A program made the translations under genes and the position numbers. From Coptis chinensis (Eukaryota > Streptophyta > Magnoliopsida > Ranunculales > Ranunculaceae), in NCBI GenBank assembly GCA_015680905.1, contig CM027380.1, positions 107,866,501 through 107,930,500 of the forward strand: a stretch of 64,000 bases of DNA, read 5' to 3'. The notes beneath the pieces are model-generated. The model was not told the origin of the DNA and did no database searches. It was given only the letters and a program-made list of their open reading frames with translations. Positions 1 to 12,619 of this stretch are shown one piece after another; positions within the stretch are counted from its first letter, which is position 1, and every line of letters begins with the position of its first letter.

Positions 1-11
1 TTTTTTTTCAG

Positions 12-3000
12 GTAATGCGAGCCTTGAGGCTGCTATTAATTGGATTATGGAACATGAGAATGACGCAGACATTGACCAAATGCCCATGGTATGTTTTCCA
101 TTCTTATAAAATTGGTTTATTTTCTACATGGAGTTTTTCTACTGTAAATGCATTTAAACTCAATTGAAGTACATTCTATACTTTAGTTTGAGAATATAGT
201 CACAATGCATTATGGTTTGCCTTTTTTGCTACTTTGGCAACACTGTTATCTCAATAAAACTACTGAAAGGCATCCTTCTAATTGTTGAATGAGTTAGTAT
301 ATGCTGTATATTTGGAAGAATAATATAATTGTAAGTTCTTAAAGAAAAATAAATATGCTAAGTTGATGACAAATTCTTCTGTAGAGAGAGAGAGAGAGAG
401 TTGGTAGAAGCAAGGGTACTCTGATAATGAACTGGTAGTGTGTAATATTTAAGTCATTCACTTATATAGGCCATTTTCTTCACCCTTTTTTGGGTAATAA
501 ATATTTCCAGATTCCATAGTGTTCACTATTAATTTATATCACCTGTAACTGCATTTAGGTACCTGTGAGCGCCAAAGCTGAAGCTTCCAAACCATCTCTT
601 ACTCCAGAGGAAGCAAAGATTAAAGCACAAGAATTAAGGTTCAATCACAACCGCTCATTTATGTTGTGTGTATCATCTATTATTCAATCTGAGCCAGGTG
701 TAACTGCTTGTCCTCTTCTCTTTCATAGTTAATTTTTTTTGCATATCTACAGGGAGCGAGCCCGTAAGAAGAAAGTAGAGGAAGAAAAGAAGATGGAAAT
801 AGAAAGAGAGAAGGTACCAGCTTTTGATCTTTGTCGACTTCTCTCCCATTGATATTCTTGTATTTCCATTCATCCTAGAATATCATTTACTCTTTTGATA
901 TAATCTGTTCCTTGTGTGGTTTATTACACACAAAAAAAGTTTGCTATGAAGGTTGTTGAAGTTGGTTCCTCATTCCTGTGGTCTACTATGTTGTCTTAGG
1001 CACCAAATTTTTTAAAGACACTTGCAAGTTGTGCGAGGCGCCGCCACTAAGGCTCTTACTTGGGAAGCCTAGTGCCTCGCCTTGCCCTGGCAACATGTGT
1101 GGTATGTTAAAAAAAAATTTGCATAGTCAATATAATTAATTCACCTAATACAATTATATTTTTTGTTTGCTAATAAAATATTGTGCCAGAATTTAAAATT
1201 GACATGTGCTTTGATCCCCAAAACGTTTCCCTGTCGTTGCTTTGAAAAGAAAATGTTTGATGAAGGCATAGCTCCATATTTTATTACCTTTTTTGTGCAA
1301 ACTGTGTGGGTGTTATTCTGCTCTCTACATGGTACATCATTATGGTTATTAAGGTTCATCATTATGTATAACGTAGCTGTGTTTTTTGTTTTGTAGGAGA
1401 GAGTTCGTATAGGTAAAGAACTTCTTGAAGCAAAGCGAATGGAGGAAGAAAATGAAAGAAAAAGGTTTGTCTTAAATTCTTGATGCTCATATATATATAT
1501 ATTTTTTCTTTTGTAAAGTTATTTATTTTATTACCTGGCCGCTCTGTATCCATTCTATATGTTTGTTAAGAAAAAGGTGCTTCCTTTTGGCTTCCTAGGT
1601 TAATGGCCTTTCGAAAAGCAGAGAAAGAGGAAGAGAGAAAAGCAAGGGAGAAAATACGTCAGAAAGTTGAAGAAGATAAGGTATCAGTAGAGTTTTTGCC
1701 AAGTTGATTCTGTCTTGTAATCACTGGTGATGATTATCTTTGTTCAGTTAAAATGTAAAAGGAATACTGAAAATCATACAAGTACTTTAAGAGTCTTGAT
1801 ATACAAAACTGTCCTACCCCACCATGAACCTATCAGAACATCTACCCTTTGGAAGAACAAAAGACAAATCCCATATCTTTCTTTTGATGGCATAATTCAC
1901 TTGTTCTGCAGTACACACTTTGTCTTCAAACACTCTACATATTGTTTTTAAGCAAATACCCCAGCAGCAACCATGAAATGGTACTTTCCATACCACTCTT
2001 CCAACTGAAGAAAGATTATTGCCTTTCCATCTCCTCAAGACATCTCTCTTTTTAACTTTAGCATTTCAGATCTCCTCCCCCCTCTTTAAATAACAGCTGT
2101 AATCAATTTGAATTACAGATGCATTTGGCTAAAGTGGGGGTCCTTAAAATGTATGGTTTGCATAAAAACTTTCATTGTCGAATTATTCATATATATATGA
2201 ACTTGGCTTTTCATTTTCTCTGGGCCTTCTGAAAAGTTGCTCACCTTATTTTACTCACACTATTCACTAGTAAAATTAATTTTCCAATTTATAAAAGCAT
2301 ATCTTGGACTGCTCTTTGGTGAAAAGTTATTTTTCAAGGCTGCTGATTGTTTTCCAGTTGTTACTTTAGAAAGTGAACGGATAATACTTTACGATGGCAC
2401 AATTAATGATGTTGTGACAAAACCTTTGCAGGCTGAAAGAAGGCGGAAACTTGGATTACCAGCAGTGGATCCTACAGTTTCAAAACCCGCAGCACCAGTT
2501 GTGCAAGAGAAAAAGGTATACCTCACTTCCTGTACTGTAAATCAAGAGCTGTATATCTTATCTGAATTTGGGTAAAATGGAGAAAGATCTTTGATATACT
2601 TTTTATTAATAAAATGCAGAGCTCGCTTCCTATTAGACCTGCTACAAAAGCAGAGGGCATGAGGAATTGTTTGCGATCTCTGAAGCTCAATCACAAGGTA
2701 AGCACTACTGTTTATTATGTGGATGATTTTAAAGCATTCACTTTGGAACTCTATTCTTTCTTTTTCTTTTTGTTTCTTTCTAGTATTAGTTTGTACTGGT
2801 TAGCCAAGTCTGGAAACAATATATTATTTTGTAGGCGTTGTACATTATTGAACTTGCAGCATGGTTAATGAAATTAGTGATGGTACATTAAGTGACATAC
2901 ATCAGGTTAATTAAGTTACCAGGTTGCTTGTACCTCAGGTTTTCCGAACGGTGGTCAAAAGTGAAGAAATTACTCACTGATTGGCAACAAAGTTATAAAG

Positions 3001-4171
3001 TTCACTATTCAATTAAATTATAATTTGATGTGGCGCTTGTATTATAGCTAACCATTTGGGATGCTCTAAGTTATGCAGTACACAATTATCTACATCCAAA
3101 TGAGCCTTTTCTTTCATCTGCAAACTAATGATGACCCCATATATCTTGTGCACATTTTAATGATGACCCCCCTTATGATATACTCTTGTATGTAGCATCA
3201 TCTGTTTTCTGTTTCTGTGGGATAGGATGAAGATGCCAAAGTTAAGAGGGCTTTCCAGACTCTTCTAACATATGTGGGAAATGTTGCAAGGAATCCTGAT
3301 GAGGAGAAATTCAGGAAGATTCGACTCAGCAATCCATCTTTTCAGGTATGAATATCCATAAATGTATAATTGGTTAATTTTATAGTCATAATGGTTAGGT
3401 TTTTACTTTTTTGTAATATTACTGTACTTATTTCCAAGTAGTGGATAAAAAGTTGGCATGTCCAGAATTTAGGGAAAAGGGAAACTAATAGAATGATCCC
3501 ATCCATATACATCTCAGGTTTTTTCATGTTATTTTTCTCTCAAAATACAGAAGTTTAGCTCCTCTATATGTTGCTCAATCCAATGTTATAGGTGTTTGGG
3601 GTAGTACGCTGCTTTTATTTTAGTGTAGTAGCATTGTACCAAATCATCGATGGTAGTGATCTATTCCATTTGTGAGCAGACTTCAGTAGAAGTATCAGAA
3701 TGACCTTGGGGCCATTATCAAGAAAGCAGTTGCTTATGGGTGACCACATCACACCTTATAATTGGGACTGCCTGTAAAATTCGGGGTGGGGGGGGGAGAC
3801 CCAATTTATGGTCTTAAGTGATATCTAGATATCAATATATACGTACGAGTGTAAGATAATATATAAGTTTAATGGTAAGATCATCTAAAACCTTTTTCTC
3901 TCTGTACAGCAGCACCCAGTACACTGACCTTTACATGTTTCAGAATAATCCTGTCAAGTAACATAGTTTTCTTCTTTCAAACAATGATCAACAGGATAGA
4001 GTTGGTAGCTTGAAGGAAGGCATCGAGTTTCTTGAGGTCTGTGGATTTGAAAAAATTGAAGGGGGTGAATTTTTGTTCCTACCTAGGGACAAGGTGGACA
4101 TGGCAGTGCTGAATTCTGCTGGATCAGAGTTGAATTCTGCTATAGTTAATCCTTTCTTTGGAGTTCTTTAA
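12..4171 (+). CDS. UBA-PUB domain protein, 3' part (nine exons, 5' end outside window)
   Basis: Exons by GT/AG junctions and open frame: 12-88, 559-638, 753-813, 1397-1464, 1599-1680, 2432-2515, 2620-2697, 3226-3345, 3995-4171 (TAA). The first exon reads [16 protein letters not shown], the end of a UBA helix bundle, so the gene starts before the window. Exons 2-6 encode a long charged Glu/Lys/Arg helix ([27 protein letters not shown]). Exons 7-9 form a PUB/PUG-like domain ([21 protein letters not shown], then [20 protein letters not shown], then [20 protein letters not shown]). By family, UBA binds ubiquitin and PUB binds the C-terminal tail of the p97/CDC48 ATPase, so a cytosolic CDC48 adaptor role is inferred. 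All junctions keep frame and no stop is seen. The last exon with its flanks is copied at 28026-29240. Confidence 0.85.
383..400. repeat. (GA)n microsatellite
   Basis: Uninterrupted AG dinucleotide run inside the first visible intron of the UBA-PUB gene. Confidence 0.9.
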
Positions 4172-4567
4172 GTTATGTTTGACATCATTTTGAACATGAA
4201 GGTTGTGAGACGACAGCGTGAAGAATTCTCAGAAAAGTCATTATGTATTAACAGTAGTTACTTGGTACATTTTCTTTTTGTGATGAGCAAGTGTTTATTT
4301 TGTGACTTTACTGTCATACTTTTTATTATAAAAAGAAAAGGAAAACTTGGAGCAGTTATCAGTTTATAGCACATGTGCGCATAAATTTGCAACTAAACTA
4401 GTTACAGAATTCTCAAATGATTAATAAAGGGTTTGTTGTCTTCTTCTGTAGTTATGTTATTTTATCTTTTAAGCCCAATTATGTAACATTAAATTTTGCC
4501 AAAAAAAAAAAACGTAACCTTAAAAAAACAATAGATCTTCAAGAATATTTTTGCTCTTTGGTGGAAG

Positions 4568-4920
4568 TAGGGCAGTCAATGGATTGGTTTGGGTTGGGTT
4601 TTGGAAAATCCAAACCTGAACTAATAAGAAAATTGGGAACATGAAACCGAACCGAATCGATAATATTACATCTAATTAGAAATCGAACTGAACTGATAAG
4701 ATATATTGCAAACCGAACTCAAACCGATCCGAACTGAAAACTATAAAATCAATTAAATCTTAAATTAAATTTATTAATTTTAACCACACAATTGATAAAC
4801 ACATACAAAATTAATCATAAATATTACTAAAATGCTATCGTTCATATTGGTTCGGTGGAGGGCAAATAAATTATCACTCCAAGAATATATTACATGCTAT
4901 TGCTTAAAATTTGGACAGAA
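4568..4920. other. AT-rich insertion-like sequence after the UBA-PUB 3' flank
   Basis: The copy of this locus at 28026-29240 stays almost identical up to the base before 4568 and then differs. From here on this copy carries an AT-rich stretch with repeated AACCGAAC / GGTTTGGGTT motifs on both strands, as in degenerate non-autonomous elements. No clean target duplication was found, so its class is open. Confidence 0.35.
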
Positions 4921-4934
4921 TAGACTTAAGCAGT

Positions 4935-5080
4935 GTTCTTAAAAACGGCCTAGGCGGCCATCTAGGCGGTGCCTACCTGTACTGATTTTCATCCTAAACG
5001 GTTGATAAAACGGTGGACCGATTAATCGGGACTAGGCGGCGGATTAATCGGCCTAGGCGGGCTGGACGGTTTATAAGGTC
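4935..5080. repeat. CCTAGGCGG-rich degenerate repeat
   Basis: The motif CCTAGGCGG and its variants occur several times on both strands (CGGCCTAGGCGGCC, CATCTAGGCGG, GACTAGGCGGCGG). A similar GAGGCG/CGCCTC inverted stretch lies at about 1035-1090 in an intron. Both look like decayed MITEs; ends not resolved. Confidence 0.35.
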
Positions 5081-5230
5081 TAGTTAGTTTTTTGGGCCCA
5101 ATTTGTTACAAGCCCAATTAAAAAAACAATCTCTTCTTCAACAAACAAACAATCGGTCTCCTGGTCTCTCTTCAACAAACAATCTGGTCTCTCTTCAACA
5201 AACAATCAGCTGCTTTTCTTCTTCTTCTCG

Positions 5231-5472
5231 GTATGTATTTCTTCTCTCCAATTCTGCTTTTTTTTTTTCTTCTCTTTTTTTTTTCTTCTCTCCAGCAACC
5301 AAAATAAATTAAGTTGTAGTGAGTGTGAAAGAATCCATCTTTAATATTATAATGGGAATTTCAAAAAGTTGGAAATCATCAAGTCTTAAATGAGGGGAAG
5401 AAGTTTTGAGTGTCTTTTTTTGTTGCAGAGAAAATGAGAAATGAAGATAAAATTTTCTTTTTGTTGAATCAG
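5231..5472 (+). other. Possible 5'-UTR intron of the bS6m gene
   Basis: A consensus donor (CTCG/GTATGT at 5231) follows a pyrimidine-rich leader, and an acceptor (TTGAATCAG at 5470-5472) sits 5 bases before the start codon at 5478. The stretch has a long T/C-rich tract. Inferred from splice-site shape only. Confidence 0.4.
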
Positions 5473-5477
5473 GAAAA

Positions 5478-7291
5478 ATGCCGCTGTATGATTGTATGCT
5501 GTTATTGAAGCCCCATGTTAGCAGAGAACTGATAATGGACTTGGCAGCTCGAATTGGTAAACATGTTCACATGAGAAATGGTGTGGTTACTAATATTAAG
5601 TCATTTGATAAAGTGTACTTGGGTTATGGTATTAAGAAGCTTGATGGAAGATTTTTTAAGGTATACATTCTGCAATTTATTTTTATTTTTTTTACTTTCT
5701 ATATCATTTTTGCCAACATAAACAAACTCATAATCGTTTGGGCATTTCCAAGTTATAAATTAGGCTAATTTGTGTAGATTTGATCTCCTAATGATTTTTA
5801 ACCATAAGAATGAAGAATTCATACTTATATATACAATTTAGGTTAAATGAGGAACCCACAAACAATTAGCAATTTTCATTCATAATTTGTATCATTGTTG
5901 TTTTTTTTTTTACTAGCCGGGTGTTCGGGCCAGCTTACGCACACCTCGACTAATCCCGGATCCCCGTTGGAACTAATATCCTTGGTTTCAAACTATTTAT
6001 AAGACACACATACTTAAATAACCACCTACTAAGTTATCTTATAACACTAACATCCTATCACCGACTTACAAGAATCACTCGTCCACAATAGAATTACGTT
6101 TACCACTTATATTAAACTTAATCTAGTATATGTAACAGCACATTTTGAACACAGGCACATCTGGAAGGGTGGAGCCAATGGTGTGCAAGGGTCTTCAGCT
6201 GCACACCCTGAAATTTTGGCAATAATATAGTTAGTAGCTGAACTTTTAGTTGAAGGTTTGGTTATAATTATATGATAATTATATGATACTGGCCCTAGCC
6301 AGTGTTAGCGAGGGACCTGGCCCAGTGGGTTGGACGGCTCATTGGGTTCATAAATTTGATTGGGACTGGGTCACCAGTGGGTTGGACTGGGCTATTGGGT
6401 TGAACTGCATAAATTTGATAGTACAGTACTAGGGATTTCAAGACATGCGCATGTATACTTGACAATGTTGTTGTACATAATTTGTGTTGAGCTTTGAACA
6501 ACACTTCCACCGTTGGATTGAGGAATCATTTAATTAGTAGATAATGATGACAACATGACAAGTAGGCATTGACCAATTTTACAATATGTCACACTGTCTT
6601 TTGGACTGGTGATGGGCAATGCTTGTATGGTAAATACTCGTGCACAAGGGAATTAGTTTTAGTTTATATTTTTTAATGAAAAATGAGATGCTTACCTGGA
6701 TATGAAATATTGTGAGTTCTTTAGTTGACTTTACTCTTTTATATACCTGCATGTTTGATGATTTATGCTATTCAGAACAGTATGACTCACTATACCTTCT
6801 ATCATTTCAGACAAGATCACAAGACAGTTATAGATGATAACAACATTCTTTGCGTGCCTGATACAGAAAAATTCTTTGTTCTTATAGGATATATTAGAGT
6901 TAATGATTTGTAACAGTTTTGTGGGAAGGGACAACTTATAGCATTCCTCAGAAAATATTAATGAAAGAAAAATAATTTTCTGAAACTGCTGTCCTTTGTA
7001 CAGGGTCAATTGGTGCAGATGACTATGATGGCTACTCCCAATATCAACAAGGAATTGCATTACTTAAACAAGGAAGATCGGCTGCTGCGTTGGCTTCTAG
7101 TGAAACACAGAAACACACAATATGGAGCGGACATGATGAATGAAGATGCTGGAAAGTTTGATTTTACCAACTTCAGTGGGAGAAACCTATATGATGGTGA
7201 TGATGACATTGATGATGATGACTCCGATGATTATGAGGAATATAAGGAGGAGGGCGAAACAGAGAAGAATGGTAATCTAATCGATATCTAG
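5478..7291 (+). CDS. Mitochondrial small-subunit ribosomal protein bS6m
   Basis: Two exons, 5478-5660 and 7004-7291, joined by GT/AG in phase 0, give 156 residues. Exon 1 starts MPLYDCMLLLKPHVSRELIM and ends IKKLDGRFFK; exon 2 continues GQLVQMTMMATPNINKELHY and LNKEDRLLRWLLVKHRNTQY. This is the fold core and the 'NKEDRLLRWLLVKHR' signature of the plant nuclear-encoded S6 family that joins the mitochondrial 30S-like subunit and binds 16S-type rRNA with S18. The tail (about residues 125-150) is strongly acidic (DGDDDIDDDDSDDYEEY), usual in plant members. The 1343-bp intron has no coding signal. The start is the first ATG of the frame and matches the family N-terminus. Gene looks intact. Confidence 0.87.
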
Positions 7292-9574
7292 CTTATGCTT
7301 GATCATGTTATCTTTCATTATGAGGACTAGTTATGATACTGGTTATTTTTGTTCCTTGCTCAAAATAATCTATGCTCCTTAAGTCTTAATAATCAGCACG
7401 TTAGGATCTCATAGTCCTCACATTTAGTAATGTTTTTGAATGCAAAAGGTAGTGATTTTGGATGTCTTTGCTATTCCAAACCAGTGAAACCACTTTAGCA
7501 ATTGTATGCTACTTAGGCTTGTTTGCCCCACGTGACGTGATTTGGTGCCTTATTTTTTTTTCCCGGTTTAGGCATTTACATGCATATGCTCTTGAATTAT
7601 GAGTAATGTAATGTTGTGACCGAATGCATCTTTTTGTGGTTTTGCTCTCTTCCAAATTCCCTTTTGCCAATATAGATCAATGGTAGTAGTAAAGGTCTTG
7701 CTACATGAATGTTGGTTGGTAAGTAGGTTCTGATTTGGTCAGGTTTATTTATCAAACTAGATCCGGTGTATGTCGTGGTAGGATGTCCACTAAGAATCCA
7801 TATAATGGCTTTACAGTGTAGCTATATGGTATTTGATTAGGTTTACCCTCATCTGGGTCGTGATTTAGATTTCTGAGGAAAACTGTGATGATATTTGCTT
7901 TTTAAATGGTACGATCAGAGAGCCTAAACGGATAAGCTTCTGCATATACTCAGAACGTTTTGGCTGTTCGCTTGACAAAAAGTTTACTTAGCAAATTTTA
8001 GGCTGGACAAATATTTTCAAGTGTTTAGGCGCCCTTACCAATTAGGAATGTCATAGTGCTAACTTCCATCCAAACTTTGCTTCCTTTGCTAAGTTGGATA
8101 GAAATCTTGACTACCATTTGCTATCTGATTTTGTACTATGAGGATACAACAGATGCACCCTTCCCACACTAAATAGCTTGCCCTTTCCCCTCATTCTTGT
8201 TAATGATGAGTTACTTCCACAAGACGAGAGAGAGAAAAAAAAAGAATGGCACACACAACCTGTGTCTTTGAACAAAGTAGAGAGGCAAACACATGGACCT
8301 GCTAGATTGCTGATGCCATAGTGCCATACCGTAGTTATTCTTTATAGTTATGGTTTTTTTCCAAACTATTGACTGCTGAAATTTTGGTATGCTGTCAAGT
8401 AAACCTTCCGCCAATCGAAGTAGAAATTTGAAGACCAAAACCAGGGTTTGGAATTCTACTCTATAGAAAACATAGGACGTTGAAATTCTAAGCTATTGAT
8501 AAAAAAAAGGAAAAAACAAAAGAAAACATATCACGTTCTAATTAATGGGAATTTGCCCCCACATCATAGGCTTGTTAGTAAATGGCCAAAATCACTGATT
8601 GATTTCAACCTGCATATATTTATATGCTTTTGACCTCATAAGCCGAGTTCTAAATGGTTTAACGAAGAGCAGGGCTGCACAGAATTCCCCATTGTGGTCA
8701 TCACTGATAGTGAGAAATTGACTAGTCCAGGGACCAGTGTGCATGATCTCAATTTTGACAGAGATTCAGAATTCTGAGTACACTTTGTATTGAATTTCAT
8801 ACAGTTGGATCTGATCGAATGATAGCGAAGACCTTTTAATGTCATTGAATTGTAGCACATGGATAGCTCCCCCAGATGACTTGGATCTTAAACCAATAAG
8901 AATCTCAATAATAAGGAAACACTTGTATGGTTTCCCGCTTTCTTCCTCCACCTTTCCTCATTTTCTTTCTCTCTCCAGCTAGGTTCTATTAAAGTGAACT
9001 TAAACATAAGCATGAGTAAACATTCAATTGTTTATTAATTATTTTGAAGAATAACTACAAAACCATAAGCAAAATGGGTCTGAATGGATTGTGAAAGCTT
9101 CTTGTTGTGTATTGTGGAGTCAAGATCTATTTTTAATCAAGAGAATGTTTCTTATGCTCTTCTAACAACATTACTTCTTCTGGTTTTAGTAGAATATGTT
9201 CAAAACTAAAAGTAAGAAGATCAACCAAAGTCAAGTTTCTTCCAATTCGTTAAAAGAAAAAAAGGAACACTCAGTTACCAAAAAAAATAAGAAACACTCC
9301 ATATATATATATGTTTGAATTCCAATATCAAATTAGTAATAACAAAAGAAAAAAGAACGACTTTGTTAATTTGGAAGAAAAACATTTCCTTTGTGTTTAT
9401 GGTGAGAAGGATGAACTCCTTGGAGAGAGAAGAAAGAGAGGATATACGAGTGGGTAGAGATTTCTTAATTAGTTTCGTGGGGTCCCACTTTCTATATCAT
9501 GTGAGAAAAAAAATACGAGAGATTCCTGTTTTTTTGACAAGTCCGTCTCACGGACGTCCACTTAAGAGCCCCAC
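7292..9574. other. Intergenic, no gene recognised
   Basis: About 2.3 kb between bS6m and the TANGLED-like pseudogene. The first few hundred bases are probably the bS6m 3' UTR. Short open frames on both strands show no domain, no conserved look and no splice pattern. Confidence 0.5.
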
Positions 9575-9600
9575 TATATATATATATATATATATATATA
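9575..9600. repeat. (TA)n microsatellite
   Basis: Thirteen uninterrupted TA units downstream of the TANGLED-like pseudogene. Confidence 0.95.
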
Positions 9601-9819
9601 TTGAATGAATACTATCTTAAATTCCTTTCACCTGAAAGAAAGATATAAGTTTATTTGGATCGAGTTTTCCAATACAATAATTTAATTTGGAGCAAGGGAT
9701 TCTTGCTTTATAAAATACCTCACAAACTTGTACATCGAATTTTTTTTATATAAAAAATAAATAAAATATAGACATTGAGAAAATATGTCAAGAGATCCCT
9801 CAACACTCGAAGAACACAA

Positions 9820-11276
9820 ACAAAACTCTTTAAGCTCTCTAGTCCACTTCCCATTGAGTCCATTTCCCATTTGAGCTGACATTCTGTTCTTCAATGGAGA
9901 TACAAATCGGCTTGCCAACTTCGCTGGCGAAAGGGATCTTCGCAGCTTTGTGGCTGTAGAAACCTTTTAGGATTTCTTATTTACAATGTTGACTCTTGTG
10001 GGTGACAATGGTTTGGGTGAGAAAGACCGCCGCTGCTTTGTAACTGTAGAAAGCTTTGGGGACTTTTTATTCAAAATGTTGGCTCTTGTCGGCGACAAAG
10101 AAATAGGTGGACTCTTAATCTTGACTTGAAATTTGGAATTGGATGGACGTGACTTGATCAAGAACTTATGAGGTGTCCACTGTCGGGTTCTCGCAATTAC
10201 AGGAGACCTTGTGTCTTGCAGAGTTTATGTTGTTGTGATGTTGGTGATGAATAAAACAAAGGGTTGCGAAAGAGGACTGTTTTCTTAGCCCAAGGTTTGT
10301 TCCTTGGCGATATCCGGTTGGCAGAATTATGCCAATTCTCTTTTCCAACTTCTCTTTTACTAGGTGAAACCTTGAAAGTTATACGTGATGTAGCTATGCG
10401 AACGCCTGGGGAATCAGCTTCCAAGCGTATCTTTTGTAGAACTACTTGCTTCTTCTTTCTTCTTGCTCTCAATTCTGTATTTTCAGGATTGACCTTGTGG
10501 TTTTCTCCTCTGACTCATTGGTCTCTTGGGGTCATCATGAGAAATTTTGTTTGTCTTAGCCTCAACCGCTGCGACGATCTCCTTTGCAAACTGACTAGCT
10601 TGCATAATCTCTCCTAGTGTTTCTCCAACAAGCATGGCTGGTAATGACATGCGACGCCATTTCCCTATTAAAGTGACAATACATTTAAAAAATGAGTCAA
10701 ATGAAAGAACTACTCATTGAAAATCCATTCGAAATGTGAACATCTCAAACAGTTCATCATTAATACATCAATCCAATCTTAAAAAGTACAAATAAAGGTT
10801 TCAACTAAAGATCATACCTCCAGAACTTCCTGGAAACTTCCCAACTGGAGATTTCCGAGAGCAGTGTTGTTCTTCATCCTTGATACAAACAAAAAACACA
10901 AAATCAAAACATTTCAATTACAAAAAGCCCATTCCCAAAAAAAATCCCCATTTCTCTCTTACCTTAAAGATTCTTGCTTGTATTTCATACTAGTCCTTAA
11001 ATAACCTCTAGTACTTCTAGGACTTAAATTCTTTCCACCAATTACTTTACTCCCACCTGAAAATGTATACTGAAGTTCTTGCAATCTAGCCATACATTGA
11101 TCCACCTTCAAAATACAAAAAAGAAGAAACTCAAAATCACCATGCAAGACAAAATGGACAGAAAGAAAACTTAATAATAGTACTTTACCTTCTTTACTGT
11201 TTCTCTTAATAGATTTGGATTAAGTGGAGGTGCCATGACCTTGGTTCTAAGTTTTGGTGGGGGTTTTGGCCACCGT
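9820..11276 (-). pseudogene. TAN1: TANGLED1-like microtubule-associated protein, disabled
   Basis: Minus-strand exons: 11189-11236 (with possible older 5' coding to 11276), 10963-11105, 10818-10878, and from 10664 down to about 9820. Exon 2 carries [20 protein letters not shown] and [14 protein letters not shown]; exon 4 starts WRRMSLPAMLVGETLGEIMQ, the hallmarks of plant TANGLED, a basic protein that marks the preprophase-band / division site on microtubules. Further on come NTELRARRKKKQ, NRISPRNKPWAKKTVLF and repeated SPTR-N-KKS blocks. Disablements seen: the codon at the ancestral start (11274-11276) is ACG; frame slips near 11250, in exon 3 (about 10850-10865), near 10500 and near 10200; an in-frame TAA after NIVNKKS at about 9967. 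Exon-intron structure is kept, so this is a decayed gene rather than a processed copy, unless the assembly carries indel errors. Confidence 0.8.
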
Positions 11277-12619
11277 CTCTAAAAGGAGGTTGGGGTTTGT
11301 TAGAATCTCTTTGATTCACTTTTAATTTGAAGTAAAGGTGTTTTGTGTTGTTGAAACAGAAGAGTTTCAAGAAAGGGTAAGTTTAGGTTGCAACTTATAT
11401 TTTTGCTCCAACGGCCATATGTTTTTTTATATTAAACGTATTCAACCGCTACTTATAAGACTTTTGTTTCCATTTTGGAGGGATTTTGTTTTTAAATGTT
11501 GTGATTATAAGATAAGTTAGATCGTTGATAGTGAATCGGGTAGGACTAAAGATTTTTTCAGGCAAATGGGTTAAGAAGCTCTATTCCCTTTTTAATTGAT
11601 GAAAATCGTTACGCAACAATTCAAAAGTCCACCATCTTGCTTTTTAAATCTCTAGATTATCCAAAAGACACATGCCTATATGTCGATAAATTTGCTCCCT
11701 GTAAATGTCTATTTTTATCCTGGAGGATTAACAAGACATTACACCAAAGATTTATAGCTTAGCTCTTGATTTAAATGAATAAAGGGGATGGTTTTGGTGG
11801 ATGGAAATGACTGCTCTTCATGAGTAAGAAGATGCATACGTATCTAGCACTGCTTGGATGGAGTTGGAATCAAGAGTGAGACTGGAATCAAGTGTGTTGG
11901 AATCAAGCGAATGTAGTTTTGGGGTTGACTTTTATAGATAGTGTGAACAAGTAGATGGTATGACACGTGTGGTGGTATGGACAAGTGTGCCATAAGGATG
12001 AGTGGATGAGCGACACGTGTGTAGTAGCTCTAGATGTTATGTTGTTTGAGCTAGTATAGGTGTAATGATGGTAAGAGTGTGGTTAAGGGTGTAATGATGA
12101 CAGTGATTTGAGTGTTACAATGAGCTAGTGGTGATAGTGACAAGTCTTGTGCGAGATTAGTCAAATGTGGTACGCCACGTGTCGTCAATGATGGACTGAG
12201 CATGTGTTGTCGTCATGTAGTATGAGGATAAGTCGTAGTTCGTTGGAGTTGTTTGGTGGAGTCGATATGGTCGACCTAGAGTGGTAGAGTCGATATGATT
12301 GACTTGGGGTAAGAAGTCCCTTACATAGCCCTCTCTCGTTAGGACGTTATTGGAAAGGACATGTTGACAAGAAATTCGGAAAAACATGATATGAGGCGTG
12401 AAATAATTTTTCGTCGTTTTAGTAGAGATCTGCTCTAGTGATTGATGAAGTTGGCAAATCCTTAGTTGGATGAAGTGGAGTTTGTTGTACTGAATTGCTG
12501 AGGAAATGGAGAATGTAGCCCTCGGTGTAATTTTATGTATATGAAGCCCTCGGTTGGTTTGAACTTGCATATGACAAGAAGAATCTAAAGTCGATTAATG
12601 AAAGTATAACAAGATATCC
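11277..12619. other. Intergenic, no gene recognised
   Basis: Upstream side of the TANGLED-like gene, then sequence with repeated GACACGTGT and GTGGT motifs. A minus-strand open frame at 12157-12570 has no recognisable features and low-complexity surroundings. Confidence 0.45.

Noticed and set aside
12157..12570. 137-residue minus-strand open frame
   Set aside because: No domain, no codon or splice support, next to low-complexity repeats.
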